NCBI RefSeq assembly: GCF_016065055.1
Contig: NZ_CP065856.1
Span: 496,001-560,000 of the forward strand
Source of the DNA: Halosimplex litoreum
GTDB lineage: Archaea; Halobacteriota; Halobacteria; Halobacteriales; Haloarculaceae
Direction: 5' to 3'
Length of the DNA stretch: 64,000 nt
The notes under the pieces were generated by a model that saw nothing but the letters and a program-made list of their open reading frames with translations, ran no database searches and had not been told where the DNA came from. The translations under genes were made by a program, and so were the position numbers. Positions 56,489-64,000 of the stretch are shown piece by piece; positions within the stretch are counted from its first letter, which is position 1, and each line of letters starts with the position of its first letter.

Positions 56489-59400
56489 GCCGAATCACCT
56501 CCCGGCGCCGCGTCCGGGCCACCGTCGTCGACTGGCCCGTCCGCCGGCGGACCGCCACCGTCGGCCAGCCGCAGGTCGGCCGCCGCCTCCTCGCTCTCGT
56601 CGCTCGATTCGCCTTCGGCGTCGTCTACGCCCTGGTCGGCCGGGCGCACGTCGACGCGCACGTCGGAGTTGACGCCGGTCGGCCCCCAGTAGTTGGGGAA
56701 GAAATAGAGGTGTTCGCCGGTGTCTTCGGGGTACTGGACGAGCTGAGTGGGCTTCATGTACATCGGGACGAGCGTGTTGAAGTTGTCCCGGTCGGGGTAC
56801 TGGAACTTCTCCCAGGAGAAGAAGTGCCGAACCGTCCCCGGTTCGCTGGACGGGTAGATCTTCGCCTGCACCTCGACGCTGCCCAGGTCGTTGAACACCT
56901 CGACCGTGTCCCCGTCCTCGATGCCCCGCTCGGCGGCGTCCTCGGGGTTGAGGAAGACGGTGGGTTCGCCGCGCTGGAGGTTGAGCATCGTCTCGTTGTC
57001 GCGCCAGGTCGAGTGGATCGACCACCGGCTGTGGGGCGTGCTGTACGACAGCGGGTAGCTCCCGCCGGTGTTCGCCGGGCCGTCCTTGTGGGTCGGTAGC
57101 TCCTCGCCGAGTTCGAGGAACCAGTCGTGGTCGACGTAGTACTGCTGGCGCCCGGTGAACGTGGGCCAGGCCTGTTTGTCCTGCACGTAGTTCTTCCAGG
57201 GGGCGTAGGCCTCGCCGTCCTCGACGTCCGACGACCAGTGGCTCCCCGCTTCGAGCAGGCGCTGGGGCTGGTCGATCGTGTCGTCGAGCGTGATCTGCTC
57301 GTCGGTCCCCTCGGGGTTGGACTCCTCGGAGTGTTCGAGGATGTACTCGCAGGCCGCCCGATCCTCGGCGAGGGCGCCTTCCTCCCCCGATTCCCAGTCG
57401 CGCACGTAGTCGTCGTAGATAGTCGTGAGGTCGATCTCCCGGTCGAACTTCCGGTCGTCGATAGGCTCGACGCCCCGTTCGGTCGCGACTTCCTGGATCG
57501 TCTCGGCCAGATCCCGGAAGATCTGCCAGTCGGTCCTGGCCTCGCCCAGCGGCTCGACCGCGGGCGTGAACGGATGCACGTAGCTGTGCATGTCCGTCAT
57601 GTTCAGGTCGTACTTCTCGTAGTGACTCGCCGCGGGGAGGACGATGTCCGAGTACAGCGCCGTCGAATCCATCCGGAAGTTGATGTCCACGACGAGGTCG
57701 AGTTTCGGCCACAGCTCCTCCTCGACGGCGACGTTGCCCTTGGCCTGGTTGAAGTAGTTGCCCCGCCAGACGAACATCGTCGAGGGGTCCGGGCGGGAGC
57801 CGTCCTCGCGCTCGGAGGGGTAGACCGGCATCCAGTCGTTGTCGATGGACTCGCGGATCTTCGCGGCGGTGTCGTCGTCGGTGTTGTCGAGGATGCCCGC
57901 GTGGAAGTACGTCCACAGCGTGGTGGGGACCCCGCGAACGCTGCCGGTCGGGAACGAGAGGGTCTGCCAGCCGTGGAACGTCCAGATCTTCTCCTGGCCG
58001 ACGTAGTGGTCGAGGCCGGTGCCCTGCTCGCCGAGGTTGCCCGTAAGGGTGACGAGCAGCTGGATCGCCCGATTCCCGAGGTCGTTGTGGTACCAGTCGT
58101 TGACGCCCTTGCCGTGGATGATCTTCGCCTTGTCGGCCTCGGCGAACTCGCGGGCGACCCGCTGGTAGGTCTCCTCGCCGACGGTCGTCTCCTCTGCCAC
58201 GAACTCGGGCGTGTACTCGGCGAGTTCGTCCCGGAGGTTGAGCCAGACCGAACGCACAGCGACGCTGTCGGCGTCGGCGCCGTCGCCGTCCGCCGACTCC
58301 GCGATGTCGACGTCGCGCTCGACCGCCAGTCGGGGGTCGAAGTCGAGCTCGATCGACGAGTCGGGGTCGTTCTGGCCGTCCCGATCCCCGAGCGATCCGG
58401 GCGCCATCCGCAGGCTCCCCTCGCTGTCGACCATCACGAAGGTCTTCTCGGGTCGGTCGACGCCCTCGCCGACGCCGGGTACCTCGCTCGCGCGGAGGAA
58501 CTTCCCGGTGTCCTCGCGGACGAGCAGCGGCATGTCGGTCTGCTCTTTGAGGTGCGCTTCGTCGTACAGCTCCTCGTCGACGATGGTCCGTGCCATCCCG
58601 AGGGCGAGTGCGGTATCGGTGCCGCCCTCCGGGGAGACCCACTCGTCGGTGTGGATGGCCGTCTGGGAGTAGTCGGTGAAGACGCCGACGCGTTTCGTCC
58701 CGTTGTACCCCGCGTCGAGGAAGAACTTCGCGTCGGGGATGCGCGTGACGTTGATGTTCGACCCCCAGGCGATGATGTAGTCGGCGTTGTACCAGTCGGC
58801 GCTCTCGGCGTTGTCCGTCTGGGTACCCCAGGTGATCGGCTGGCCTGGCGGCAGGTCCGAGTACCAGTCGTAGAAGCTGTGAGAGACGCCGCCCAGGAGG
58901 TTGATCAGCCGAGAGCCGGAGGCGAAGCTCACCGGCGACATGGCCGGGATCGGCGTGAACCCGGAGATGGCGTCGTAGCGGCCCGCCTGCACCTCGTCGA
59001 CGACGTGCTCGGCGATCTCCGTCAGCGCCTCGTCCCAGCTGATCCGCTGCCACTTGCCCTCGCCGCGCTCGCCGGTGCGGCGCATCGGGTACTTGATCCG
59101 CTGGTCGGCGTTGACGTAGTCGGTGTAACAGGCGCCCTTCTGACAGCCCCGCGGGTTCGGGTCGGGCAGGCTCTCGTCGACGGTTGGGTAGTCGCCGGCC
59201 TGCTCCTCGCGCCACACCTGGCCGTTCTTGACGTAGACGTTCCACGAGCAGGACCCGGTGCAGTTGACCGAGTGGGTCGAGCGGTGTTTGGAGTCCCAGT
59301 CCCACTCTTCCCGATAGAGGTCCTCCCACTCCCGGTAGGGGTAGTCGCCGATCGGATCGTTGACGACCTGCAGCCGCGTCATCTGGAGGAAGTCCTGGGC

Positions 59401-59610
59401 GAGGCCCGTCTGCGTCGCGCCCGCGCCGGCGACGCCGGCCGCGCCGACGCCCTTGAGGAAGTCCCGGCGGGACACGTCCACGTCGGAACCCCCGTCCGTC
59501 GCGGCTCCGTCGGCGGTTCCCTCGGCGAGGCCGTCGGTCGGTTCGCTGTCGGTGCTGTCGGTCGGCGGGTCGTCGGCTCGGTCGCGGTCGGTCGAGTAGT
59601 CGTCGGTCAT
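56485..59610 (-). CDS. narG: Nitrate reductase alpha subunit, Tat-exported (pNarG type)
   Basis: The 1041-residue protein has an acidic N-terminus, a twin-arginine signal SRRDFLKGVGAAGVAGAGA (about 47-65), then the FS0 motif HSVNCTGSC (113-121) with the fourth ligand at C156. The molybdopterin-binding DMSO-reductase fold follows (GWQTLSFPTG, FVWRGNYFNQAKGN, VLPAASHYEKYDLN, ending YWGPTGVNSDVRVDVR). It reduces nitrate to nitrite on the outer face, as in other archaeal Nar enzymes. The last 50 residues are an acidic, Gly/Pro-rich tail after the canonical end. ATG 59610 overlaps the preceding small ORF (ATGA). Confidence 0.96.
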   Translation of the reverse strand: MTDDYSTDRDRADDPPTDSTDSEPTDGLAEGTADGAATDGGSDVDVSRRDFLKGVGAAGVAGAGATQTGLAQDFLQMTRLQVVNDPIGDYPYREWEDLYREEWDWDSKHRSTHSVNCTGSCSWNVYVKNGQVWREEQAGDYPTVDESLPDPNPRGCQKGACYTDYVNADQRIKYPMRRTGERGEGKWQRISWDEALTEIAEHVVDEVQAGRYDAISGFTPIPAMSPVSFASGSRLINLLGGVSHSFYDWYSDLPPGQPITWGTQTDNAESADWYNADYIIAWGSNINVTRIPDAKFFLDAGYNGTKRVGVFTDYSQTAIHTDEWVSPEGGTDTALALGMARTIVDEELYDEAHLKEQTDMPLLVREDTGKFLRASEVPGVGEGVDRPEKTFVMVDSEGSLRMAPGSLGDRDGQNDPDSSIELDFDPRLAVERDVDIAESADGDGADADSVAVRSVWLNLRDELAEYTPEFVAEETTVGEETYQRVAREFAEADKAKIIHGKGVNDWYHNDLGNRAIQLLVTLTGNLGEQGTGLDHYVGQEKIWTFHGWQTLSFPTGSVRGVPTTLWTYFHAGILDNTDDDTAAKIRESIDNDWMPVYPSEREDGSRPDPSTMFVWRGNYFNQAKGNVAVEEELWPKLDLVVDINFRMDSTALYSDIVLPAASHYEKYDLNMTDMHSYVHPFTPAVEPLGEARTDWQIFRDLAETIQEVATERGVEPIDDRKFDREIDLTTIYDDYVRDWESGEEGALAEDRAACEYILEHSEESNPEGTDEQITLDDTIDQPQRLLEAGSHWSSDVEDGEAYAPWKNYVQDKQAWPTFTGRQQYYVDHDWFLELGEELPTHKDGPANTGGSYPLSYSTPHSRWSIHSTWRDNETMLNLQRGEPTVFLNPEDAAERGIEDGDTVEVFNDLGSVEVQAKIYPSSEPGTVRHFFSWEKFQYPDRDNFNTLVPMYMKPTQLVQYPEDTGEHLYFFPNYWGPTGVNSDVRVDVRPADQGVDDAEGESSDESEEAAADLRLADGGGPPADGPVDDGGPDAAPGGDSA

Positions 59611-59786
59611 TGTTTGGAAACGAAGATAGTCGCGAGTCCGCAGGCGACGCCGGCGGCGGCGAAGGCGATACCCGCCGGCGTGTGGCCGCCGGTGTCGAGA
59701 CCGGCGGCTATCAGCGCGACGCCCAGCAGCTTGCTCAGTCGGTCGATCCAGCGATAGGAGCGCGCGGAGACGGTAACGGCGCTCAT
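59607..59786 (-). CDS. 59-residue membrane protein between cytochrome b and narG
   Basis: The ATG at 59786 overlaps the cytochrome b stop (ATGA), and its TGA overlaps the narG start (ATGA). The product has a short basic N-terminus ([14 protein letters not shown]) and two hydrophobic stretches ([15 protein letters not shown] and [19 protein letters not shown]). It is probably a small membrane subunit or assembly factor of the Nar complex; no family is known to me. Both overlaps and good hydrophobic pattern make it a real gene. Confidence 0.78.
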   Translation of the reverse strand: MSAVTVSARSYRWIDRLSKLLGVALIAAGLDTGGHTPAGIAFAAAGVACGLATIFVSKQ

Positions 59787-61372
59787 TCCTCGCCCTCCGC
59801 GTCGTCACCGTCGGCACTCGACGCGCCAGGTCCGTCGGCCGGCGCGGCCGAACCGTCGCCGCCGTCGGGCTCGTCGGCGTCGTCGCCGCGCAGCAGGCCG
59901 TAGGTGATGGCGGCACAGAGCGTCGGCCAGCCGACGAGCGCCCACCAGAGCACGGCGTTGACCGGGCCGGTGCTGGTTCCGAGCGCGTCCGCGGCGATGT
60001 TGTTCATGCCCGCGACGGAGGCGACCATGATGAACGTGACGCCGAAGACGCCGACAGCCGTCTGTTTCGGGCGGTCGAGCGGGTTCAACGCGAAGTGCTC
60101 GGGGTCGCGGTAGTAGTCGACGAACGGCCACGCCGCGACGGCCCCGAACACGAGCCCGGGCATGAGGATGCCGCCGACGAACTCGGCGTTGACCTCGCCG
60201 AGGATCGGGACGTGGAACGCGAGCCACGACGGCAGCAGCTTCAGGAAGCCGTACACCCACATCAGGAACCAGTCGGGCATGATGAGCGCCGGCGTGCCCG
60301 CGGGGTCGTTGGGGCCGTACTCGGCGACGTTGTGGACCGGGAGGAACCCGGCCAACAGCGACAGGGTCGCCAGCGTCAGGAAGAAGACGACCGCGCTCAC
60401 CGCCGCCTGGTTCGGGAAGGCGGGCAAGCCGACGATGACGCCGTCGTCGTCGCGGTCGACGGCACCGACCACTTTCGCGCGGACCGTCCCGGCGACGCCG
60501 CCATCGGTGGCGGCACCGCTGCCGGCGGGGGTCGCGCCCTCTCCGGCGCCGTCGGCCGCCACACCGTCACCGCCGTCGGCCGCGGCCGTCCCACCGCTCG
60601 CGGCCGCGCCTTCGGCCGGCGGGGCCGGGCCGGGTACGTCGCCCTCGCGCTCGGCCTCGGTGTGTTTCTGGCGCATCAGGATCAGCATGTGGACGCCGAT
60701 CAGCCCCGCGATGGCCAGCGGTATCACGAGCACGTGCAGGAAGTAGAACCTGGGGATGGTGGCCGAGGACGGGAACGACCCACCGAAGACGAGCTTCGCG
60801 AGCGCGTCGCCGGCGAGCGGGATCGATTTGGCGAGGTTGTACCCGATCCCCGTCGCGGTGCTGGCGAACTCGTCGAACGGCAGCGCGTAGCCGGTGTAGG
60901 CGGCGCCCATCGACAGGCCGGCCAGTCCGGTCCCGACGAGCCAGTTGGGTTCGCGGGGGTTGCGGTAGGCGCCGGTGAAGAAGACCCTGAGCATGTGCAA
61001 CGCCATGGAGGCGATGAAGAGGTGGGCCGCCCAGTGGTGCATCCGGCGCAGGAGCATGCCGAAGGGCACGTCGTAGGTGATGTTCAGGACGCTCGCGAAC
61101 GCCTCGGGCACCTCCTGGCCCTGGAAGCGCTCGACGCTGCCCTGGTACTCGACCTCGCTCGTCGAGGGCTCGAAGAAGAAGCCGAGGAACGTGCCAGTCA
61201 GCACGAGCACGAGGAAACAGAACAGGGCGACCTCGCCGAGCAGGAAGGAGTCCTCGGCGGGGAACGCCTTGCCGAGGATCTCCCTGTCGGAGTCGAGGTC
61301 GAGGCGGGCGTCGACCCAGTCGTAGGCGCGGGTGAGGCGACCGGTCCCGTCGCCGTCGTCGCTGGTCGCCAT
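59783..61372 (-). CDS. narC: Cytochrome b (b6 and subunit IV fused) of the Nar electron chain
   Basis: The 529-residue protein has an N-terminal four-helix cytochrome b domain with heme ligands in [16 protein letters not shown] and [17 protein letters not shown] linker of about 60 residues rich in Ala, Gly and Asp follows. The C-terminal part ([44 protein letters not shown]) corresponds to subunit IV with the PDW quinol-site motif. With the Rieske protein it would oxidise menaquinol and feed NarGH. The symbol follows Haloferax usage as I recall it. The ATG overlaps the Rieske stop (TGATG). Confidence 0.92.
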   Translation of the reverse strand: MATSDDGDGTGRLTRAYDWVDARLDLDSDREILGKAFPAEDSFLLGEVALFCFLVLVLTGTFLGFFFEPSTSEVEYQGSVERFQGQEVPEAFASVLNITYDVPFGMLLRRMHHWAAHLFIASMALHMLRVFFTGAYRNPREPNWLVGTGLAGLSMGAAYTGYALPFDEFASTATGIGYNLAKSIPLAGDALAKLVFGGSFPSSATIPRFYFLHVLVIPLAIAGLIGVHMLILMRQKHTEAEREGDVPGPAPPAEGAAASGGTAAADGGDGVAADGAGEGATPAGSGAATDGGVAGTVRAKVVGAVDRDDDGVIVGLPAFPNQAAVSAVVFFLTLATLSLLAGFLPVHNVAEYGPNDPAGTPALIMPDWFLMWVYGFLKLLPSWLAFHVPILGEVNAEFVGGILMPGLVFGAVAAWPFVDYYRDPEHFALNPLDRPKQTAVGVFGVTFIMVASVAGMNNIAADALGTSTGPVNAVLWWALVGWPTLCAAITYGLLRGDDADEPDGGDGSAAPADGPGASSADGDDAEGEE

Positions 61373-62004
61373 CACTCGCCCCCCGGGCCGACCGGCCCCT
61401 CGAAGTCCCCGGTCGCGACGAGATAGCCGTCCGAGGAGAGCGTGAGCGGGAGTTGCGGGAGCGCCCGCGGCGGCGGGCCGCCGACGACCGAGGCGCCGCT
61501 GGTCGGGTCGAACTTCCCGAAGTGACACGGGCAGACCAGCGTCTCGCCCTCGGTGTCCGAGACCATACAGCCCGCGTGCGTGCAGACCTTCGAGTAGGCG
61601 GCGTAGCCGCCGACGGTCGACTCCATGCTCGTCTCGCCGCCGTAGGCGTCCTCGGGGTAGCGGACGAGCAACGTCGGCGCGTCCGCGATGCCCGGCCGGG
61701 GCTCGGGGAAGACGGTGAGCTGTTCGCCCTCGGCGAGGGTGTCCTCGGTCACGCGCTCGCCCTGGCCGTCGACCAGCGCGACGCCGTCGGAGTAGACCGG
61801 GCCGGAGTAGCCCCGCTCGAAGACGCGGGTCAGGCCCATCAGCGGCGCCGCGAGGCTGCCGACGGCGGTCAGTCCGCCCATCGTCGCCAGCACCTTCGCG
61901 TAGTCCCGCCGCTCCATCTCGGCGCGAGCGTCGGTGTAGATGCTCGGACGGGTCGGTTCCTCGTCGCCGCAGCAGCCGTCACAGGTGTCACAGTCGTCGC
62001 TCAT
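61372..62004 (-). CDS. narB: Rieske iron-sulfur protein of the Nar operon
   Basis: This 210-residue protein has a Cys-rich N-terminus ([33 protein letters not shown]), one membrane helix ([25 protein letters not shown]) and a Rieske domain with CTHAGC and [10 protein letters not shown]. Partner of the cytochrome b downstream. The four to five cysteines before the helix are unusual and might bind a metal on the cytoplasmic side. The symbol follows Haloferax usage as I recall it. Confidence 0.92.
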   Translation of the reverse strand: MSDDCDTCDGCCGDEEPTRPSIYTDARAEMERRDYAKVLATMGGLTAVGSLAAPLMGLTRVFERGYSGPVYSDGVALVDGQGERVTEDTLAEGEQLTVFPEPRPGIADAPTLLVRYPEDAYGGETSMESTVGGYAAYSKVCTHAGCMVSDTEGETLVCPCHFGKFDPTSGASVVGGPPPRALPQLPLTLSSDGYLVATGDFEGPVGPGGE

Positions 62005-62051
62005 GGGTGGCTCCCTCCGCGAACCGCGGTGCTGTCCGTCGTGCGATACAT
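62001..62051 (-). CDS. 16-residue micro-ORF coupled on both sides
   Basis: [16 protein letters not shown]. Its ATG overlaps the stop of the upstream gene (TGATG) and its stop overlaps the Rieske start (ATGA). GGAGGG, the ribosome site of the Rieske gene, lies inside it. It may serve only to carry ribosomes to the next start. Confidence 0.4.
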   Translation of the reverse strand: MYRTTDSTAVRGGSHP

Positions 62052-62704
62052 CAGTGGTCCCTCCGTTCGGCGACTTCGATGTGGGGCATGAACCAGGCGT
62101 AGTAGGCGACGGTCGAGCCGGCCAGCGAGAGGAACATCCCCGCGGCGTAGACGCCGAAGTACTGCGTGCGCGCCAGCGTGAGGTACTCGCCGGTGAACAG
62201 CGCCGCGAAGACGATCGCGAGGACGGTCAACCCGCCCATCACGACCAGCCCCTCGATGGCCCCGCTGGCGTCGTGGTACTCGACGACCCAGCGCTCCTCG
62301 GTCGAGAGCCACGGGAAGCCGACCTGTCCGCCGTCGGGCCGGGCGTCGGCCGACCGCCCGTCGCTCCCGGTGGCCGCCCGTCCGCCGTCGGCGACGGCCG
62401 CGTCGTCGGCCGCGGTCCCGCCTGCAGCCGCCGGTTCGTCGGGCCTGACGGCACGGTTCATGAAGCGGTGTGCCGCCGAGAGGACGGCGACCAGCGCCAG
62501 CAGCGCCACCCAGACGATGACGCCCACCTGGCTGGGCGAGAGCTTGTTCGGGGTGTCGAGGAAACCGTCGAGCGGCCGCAGCTCGGAGACGCTCTGGTCG
62601 ATGGCGATCTCCTCGCTCGGCGGCTCACCCTGGAGCCCGACGTACCACATCGGTAGCAGCGTCATCACGACCAGCAGGACGATGAGGTAGCCGTTGCGTC
62701 TCAT
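62051..62704 (-). CDS. Four-helix membrane protein heading the Nar operon
   Basis: The 217-residue protein has an N-terminal helix (GYLIVLLVVMTLLPMWYVGLQ), an outside loop, a second helix (VGVIVWVALLALVAVLSAAHRF), an Ala/Gly/Asp-rich cytoplasmic stretch and two further helices (GLVVMGGLTVLAIVFAALFTG and YFGVYAAGMFLSLAGSTVAYYAWF). A protein of this kind is the first gene of haloarchaeal nar operons; its function is not established. It might take part in quinol oxidation or complex assembly. The ATG overlaps the stop of the 38-codon ORF (ATGA). Confidence 0.82.
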   Translation of the reverse strand: MRRNGYLIVLLVVMTLLPMWYVGLQGEPPSEEIAIDQSVSELRPLDGFLDTPNKLSPSQVGVIVWVALLALVAVLSAAHRFMNRAVRPDEPAAAGGTAADDAAVADGGRAATGSDGRSADARPDGGQVGFPWLSTEERWVVEYHDASGAIEGLVVMGGLTVLAIVFAALFTGEYLTLARTQYFGVYAAGMFLSLAGSTVAYYAWFMPHIEVAERRDH

Positions 62705-62817
62705 CGGTGACGCGACCCTCCGTGTCGGTCCGACCCGCGGTCGGTGTCCTCGTCGTCGTCGGCGGTCGCGTCCACGGATCCACCGGACCGCTGTCGGGCG
62801 ATTCGAGAGCGGGTCAT
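62701..62817 (-). CDS. 38-residue leader ORF of the Nar operon
   Basis: It begins at ATG 62817, some 45 bases after a TATA-like GTATTTTGG, and its TGA overlaps the next ATG (ATGA). The product is Arg/Asp/Ser-rich (MTRSRIARQRSGGSVDATAD), hydrophilic and probably disordered. GGAGG lies near its end, 14 bases before the next start. It could be a coupling leader of the operon. Confidence 0.4.
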   Translation of the reverse strand: MTRSRIARQRSGGSVDATADDDEDTDRGSDRHGGSRHR

Positions 62818-62820
62818 CGC

Positions 62821-62865
62821 GTCGAATATGCGACACCCCACCGCAAAGCGATACGGCCAAAATAC
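62821..62865 (-). promoter_or_regulatory. Promoter region of the nitrate reductase operon
   Basis: The minus strand has GTATTTTGG (62857-62865) as TATA candidate and, downstream towards the gene, the imperfect palindrome GTCGCATATTCGAC (62821-62834). It resembles the CGAA-N4-TTCG elements reported before haloarchaeal denitrification genes but is not an exact match. The rest of the 101-base gap to the regulator gene has a CCCCC/GGGGG hairpin (about 62881-62903). Confidence 0.5.
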
Positions 62866-62918
62866 TCCGGTCGTTTTTGTACCCCCCGGCGGTCTCGGGG
62901 GTCGCTCGCGGGCGACGA

Positions 62919-63572
62919 TCACGCCGACCCCTCCAGCAGCGAGTCGAGCACCTTCGACTGGGCCGACGCGAGGTGTTCGGCGAACGTCGAGGGAGAGATG
63001 TCCAGTCGTTCGGCCACTTGAGTGGCGTTGGCCGAGCGCGGGCGCTCGAAGTAGCCCATCTCCATGGCCGTCTCCAGCACCTCCTGCTGGCGGTCGGTGA
63101 GCCGCCCGCGGTCGACGAGCACCAGGTCGTCACCGTCCCCGTCGCCGGTGCGGGCCAGCCGGTCGATGCGGACCGACCCGAAGGCGGCGTCGAGGTCGTC
63201 GACGGCCGCCCGGACCGTCTCCACGTCGGTCGCGTGGAAGCTCAACCGGAGCGTGCCTCGCGAGGCGCTCACGTCGGTGACCGGCACGTCCAGTCGCTCG
63301 ACGGCCTCGCAGACGCAGTCGCCGGACTCGCGAGTGAATCGCACCCGCTCGGCGCGGTCGGTCTCGAAGACGACCGATGCCTCGTCGGGGAGGTCGGTCG
63401 CCGTCGCGTCGCCGACGAGGTCGAACTCCTCGACGACCTCGCCCTCCCCGGCCGTGCTCCACCTGGCCGACCGGGCGATCGTGTCGCCACCGGTCGACGC
63501 CGCCACGGGACAGGCGTCGGCCGCCTCGACCGCGAGCCTGACCCGGATACCGCGTGCCGATTTGGCTCCCAT
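62919..63572 (-). CDS. HTH-10 (Bat-like) regulator, NarO-type
   Basis: This 217-residue protein has an N-terminal region with cysteines C21, C86 and C88 (DACPVAAS and GDCVCEAVERL). A C-terminal HTH-10 domain follows (LTDRQQEVLETAMEMGYFERPRSANATQVAERLDISPSTFAEHLASAQSKVL). NarO and DmsR of Haloferax are HTH-10 proteins with an N-terminal CXnCXCX7C motif that control anaerobic respiration genes. The position where the last Cys would be (residue 96) is Val here. Lying directly upstream of the nar operon, it is its likely oxygen- or redox-responsive regulator. Confidence 0.85.
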   Translation of the reverse strand: MGAKSARGIRVRLAVEAADACPVAASTGGDTIARSARWSTAGEGEVVEEFDLVGDATATDLPDEASVVFETDRAERVRFTRESGDCVCEAVERLDVPVTDVSASRGTLRLSFHATDVETVRAAVDDLDAAFGSVRIDRLARTGDGDGDDLVLVDRGRLTDRQQEVLETAMEMGYFERPRSANATQVAERLDISPSTFAEHLASAQSKVLDSLLEGSA

Positions 63573-63664
63573 GTGCGGCGGGTGGGAGGCTCGGCAATAG
63601 AACCCCGTTCGGCGCTCTCAGTGTCCGGGAACCCCCGGCGAACACGTTCGTCTGGCTTCTGTCG

Positions 63665-64000
63665 TCAGTCGGAGTCGAGGACCATCGACAGGACCGTCCG
63701 CTGGGCGGTCGCGAGGTGTTCGCAAGCGGTCGACAGCGCGACGCCGAGTTCCTCGGCCACCTCGCCGGCGTTGGCGCGCTTGGGCGTCTCGAAGTACCCC
63801 ATCTCGAAGGCCGTCTCCAGCACCTCCCGCTGGCGGTCGGTCAGCTCGGCTCGGTCGACGGCCACGGGATCGTGGTCGGTCAGGTCGCAGTCGCGTTCGA
63901 GCCCGACCACGGCGACGCCGCCGAAGCGCGAGCGCAACACCTCGACGACTTCCTCCAGTCGGTCGGCGTCGGGGGTGAAAAAGGAGAGCCTGACCGCGTC
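63665..64000 (-). CDS. HTH-10 regulator (N-terminus beyond the window)
   Basis: The visible 111 residues are the C-terminal part of a second HTH-10 protein (LTDRQREVLETAFEMGYFETPKRANAGEVAEELGVALSTACEHLATAQRTVL). A stretch like that of its neighbour precedes it (VRLSFFTPDADRLEEVVEVLRSRFGG). The frame is open to the window edge, so the start lies outside. It is a close paralogue of the preceding regulator; 92 bases separate them. Whether it has the N-terminal cysteines cannot be seen. Confidence 0.85.
   Translation of the reverse strand, partial: DAVRLSFFTPDADRLEEVVEVLRSRFGGVAVVGLERDCDLTDHDPVAVDRAELTDRQREVLETAFEMGYFETPKRANAGEVAEELGVALSTACEHLATAQRTVLSMVLDSD

Noticed and set aside
56495-59757. 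Long frames on both strands over narG
   Set aside because: narG has complete conserved motifs; the alternatives are shadows of it.

Overview
The window is high-GC, densely coded DNA from an extremely halophilic archaeon (class Halobacteria). The evidence is acidic proteins rich in Asp and Glu, Tat signals on exported proteins, TATA boxes with very short leaders, a TFB, an RNase P Rpr2 protein, an archaeal SRP RNA, an intron-containing elongator tRNA-Met, and many families known mainly from haloarchaea (DUF7521, DUF7351, HalX, HTH-10, DUF7504, DUF7511). The genus cannot be read from the sequence. Genes at both window edges are cut.

Region 1-6000 holds a partial DsbA-like oxidoreductase, a coupled HTH/DUF7521 operon with a 36-codon ORF in it, a sensor-like membrane protein, a histidine kinase carrying a C-terminal concanavalin-like domain, and a thioredoxin. 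Region 6000-16500 starts with an intron-containing tRNA-Met followed by broken copies of its own 3' end. It continues with a HalX response regulator, small membrane proteins, a DMT transporter, and a DtxR-type metalloregulator behind a near-canonical DtxR box and a 21-codon leader ORF. An M50 protease with CBS domains, a polysaccharide deacetylase, a PHP protein, an asparagine-synthase-like protein, a pilin-like protein, a Nudix hydrolase and TFB follow.

Region 16500-31500 is mostly housekeeping: gatC-gatA, a tandem pair of HTH/zinc-ribbon regulators, a photolyase, a Tat-anchored Rieske protein, a glycosyltransferase, an rnp4-yhbY-mscS cluster, and the SRP RNA. An alpha/beta hydrolase gene between mscS and the SRP RNA is bracketed by long inverted repeats.

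Region 31500-34000 is the most unusual. Directly after a tRNA-Arg(TCG), two toxin-antitoxin cassettes lie in tandem, each bounded by a copy of the 14-base tRNA 3' end. Both carry nearly the same ribbon-helix-helix antitoxin behind the same palindromic operator. One cassette keeps a PIN (VapC) toxin. In the other, vapC is reduced to a start-codon stub and a Doc/Fic toxin follows.

Region 34000-50500 has a TMEM175-like channel, a PAS histidine kinase, glycerol dehydrogenase, a D-2-hydroxyacid dehydrogenase, a lipoprotein beta-propeller, an HGPRTase-like protein beside a nucleoside-type BMP ABC importer (purine salvage), and molybdenum cofactor genes (mobA, mobB-moaE fusion, moeA).

Region 50600-64000 is a respiratory nitrate reductase operon on the minus strand: a four-TM protein, Rieske, fused cytochrome b, a 59-residue membrane protein, NarG (Tat, outward-facing), NarH, a heme-binding gamma-like subunit, NarJ, a membrane protein, a HEAT-repeat protein and a DUF59-Mrp-DUF2249 ATPase. 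Nearly all junctions are start/stop overlaps, and two micro-ORFs (38 and 16 codons) are part of the chain. Upstream lie two HTH-10 regulators, the nearer one with NarO-like cysteines. The neighbouring cofactor genes could supply the molybdenum cofactor for NarG.
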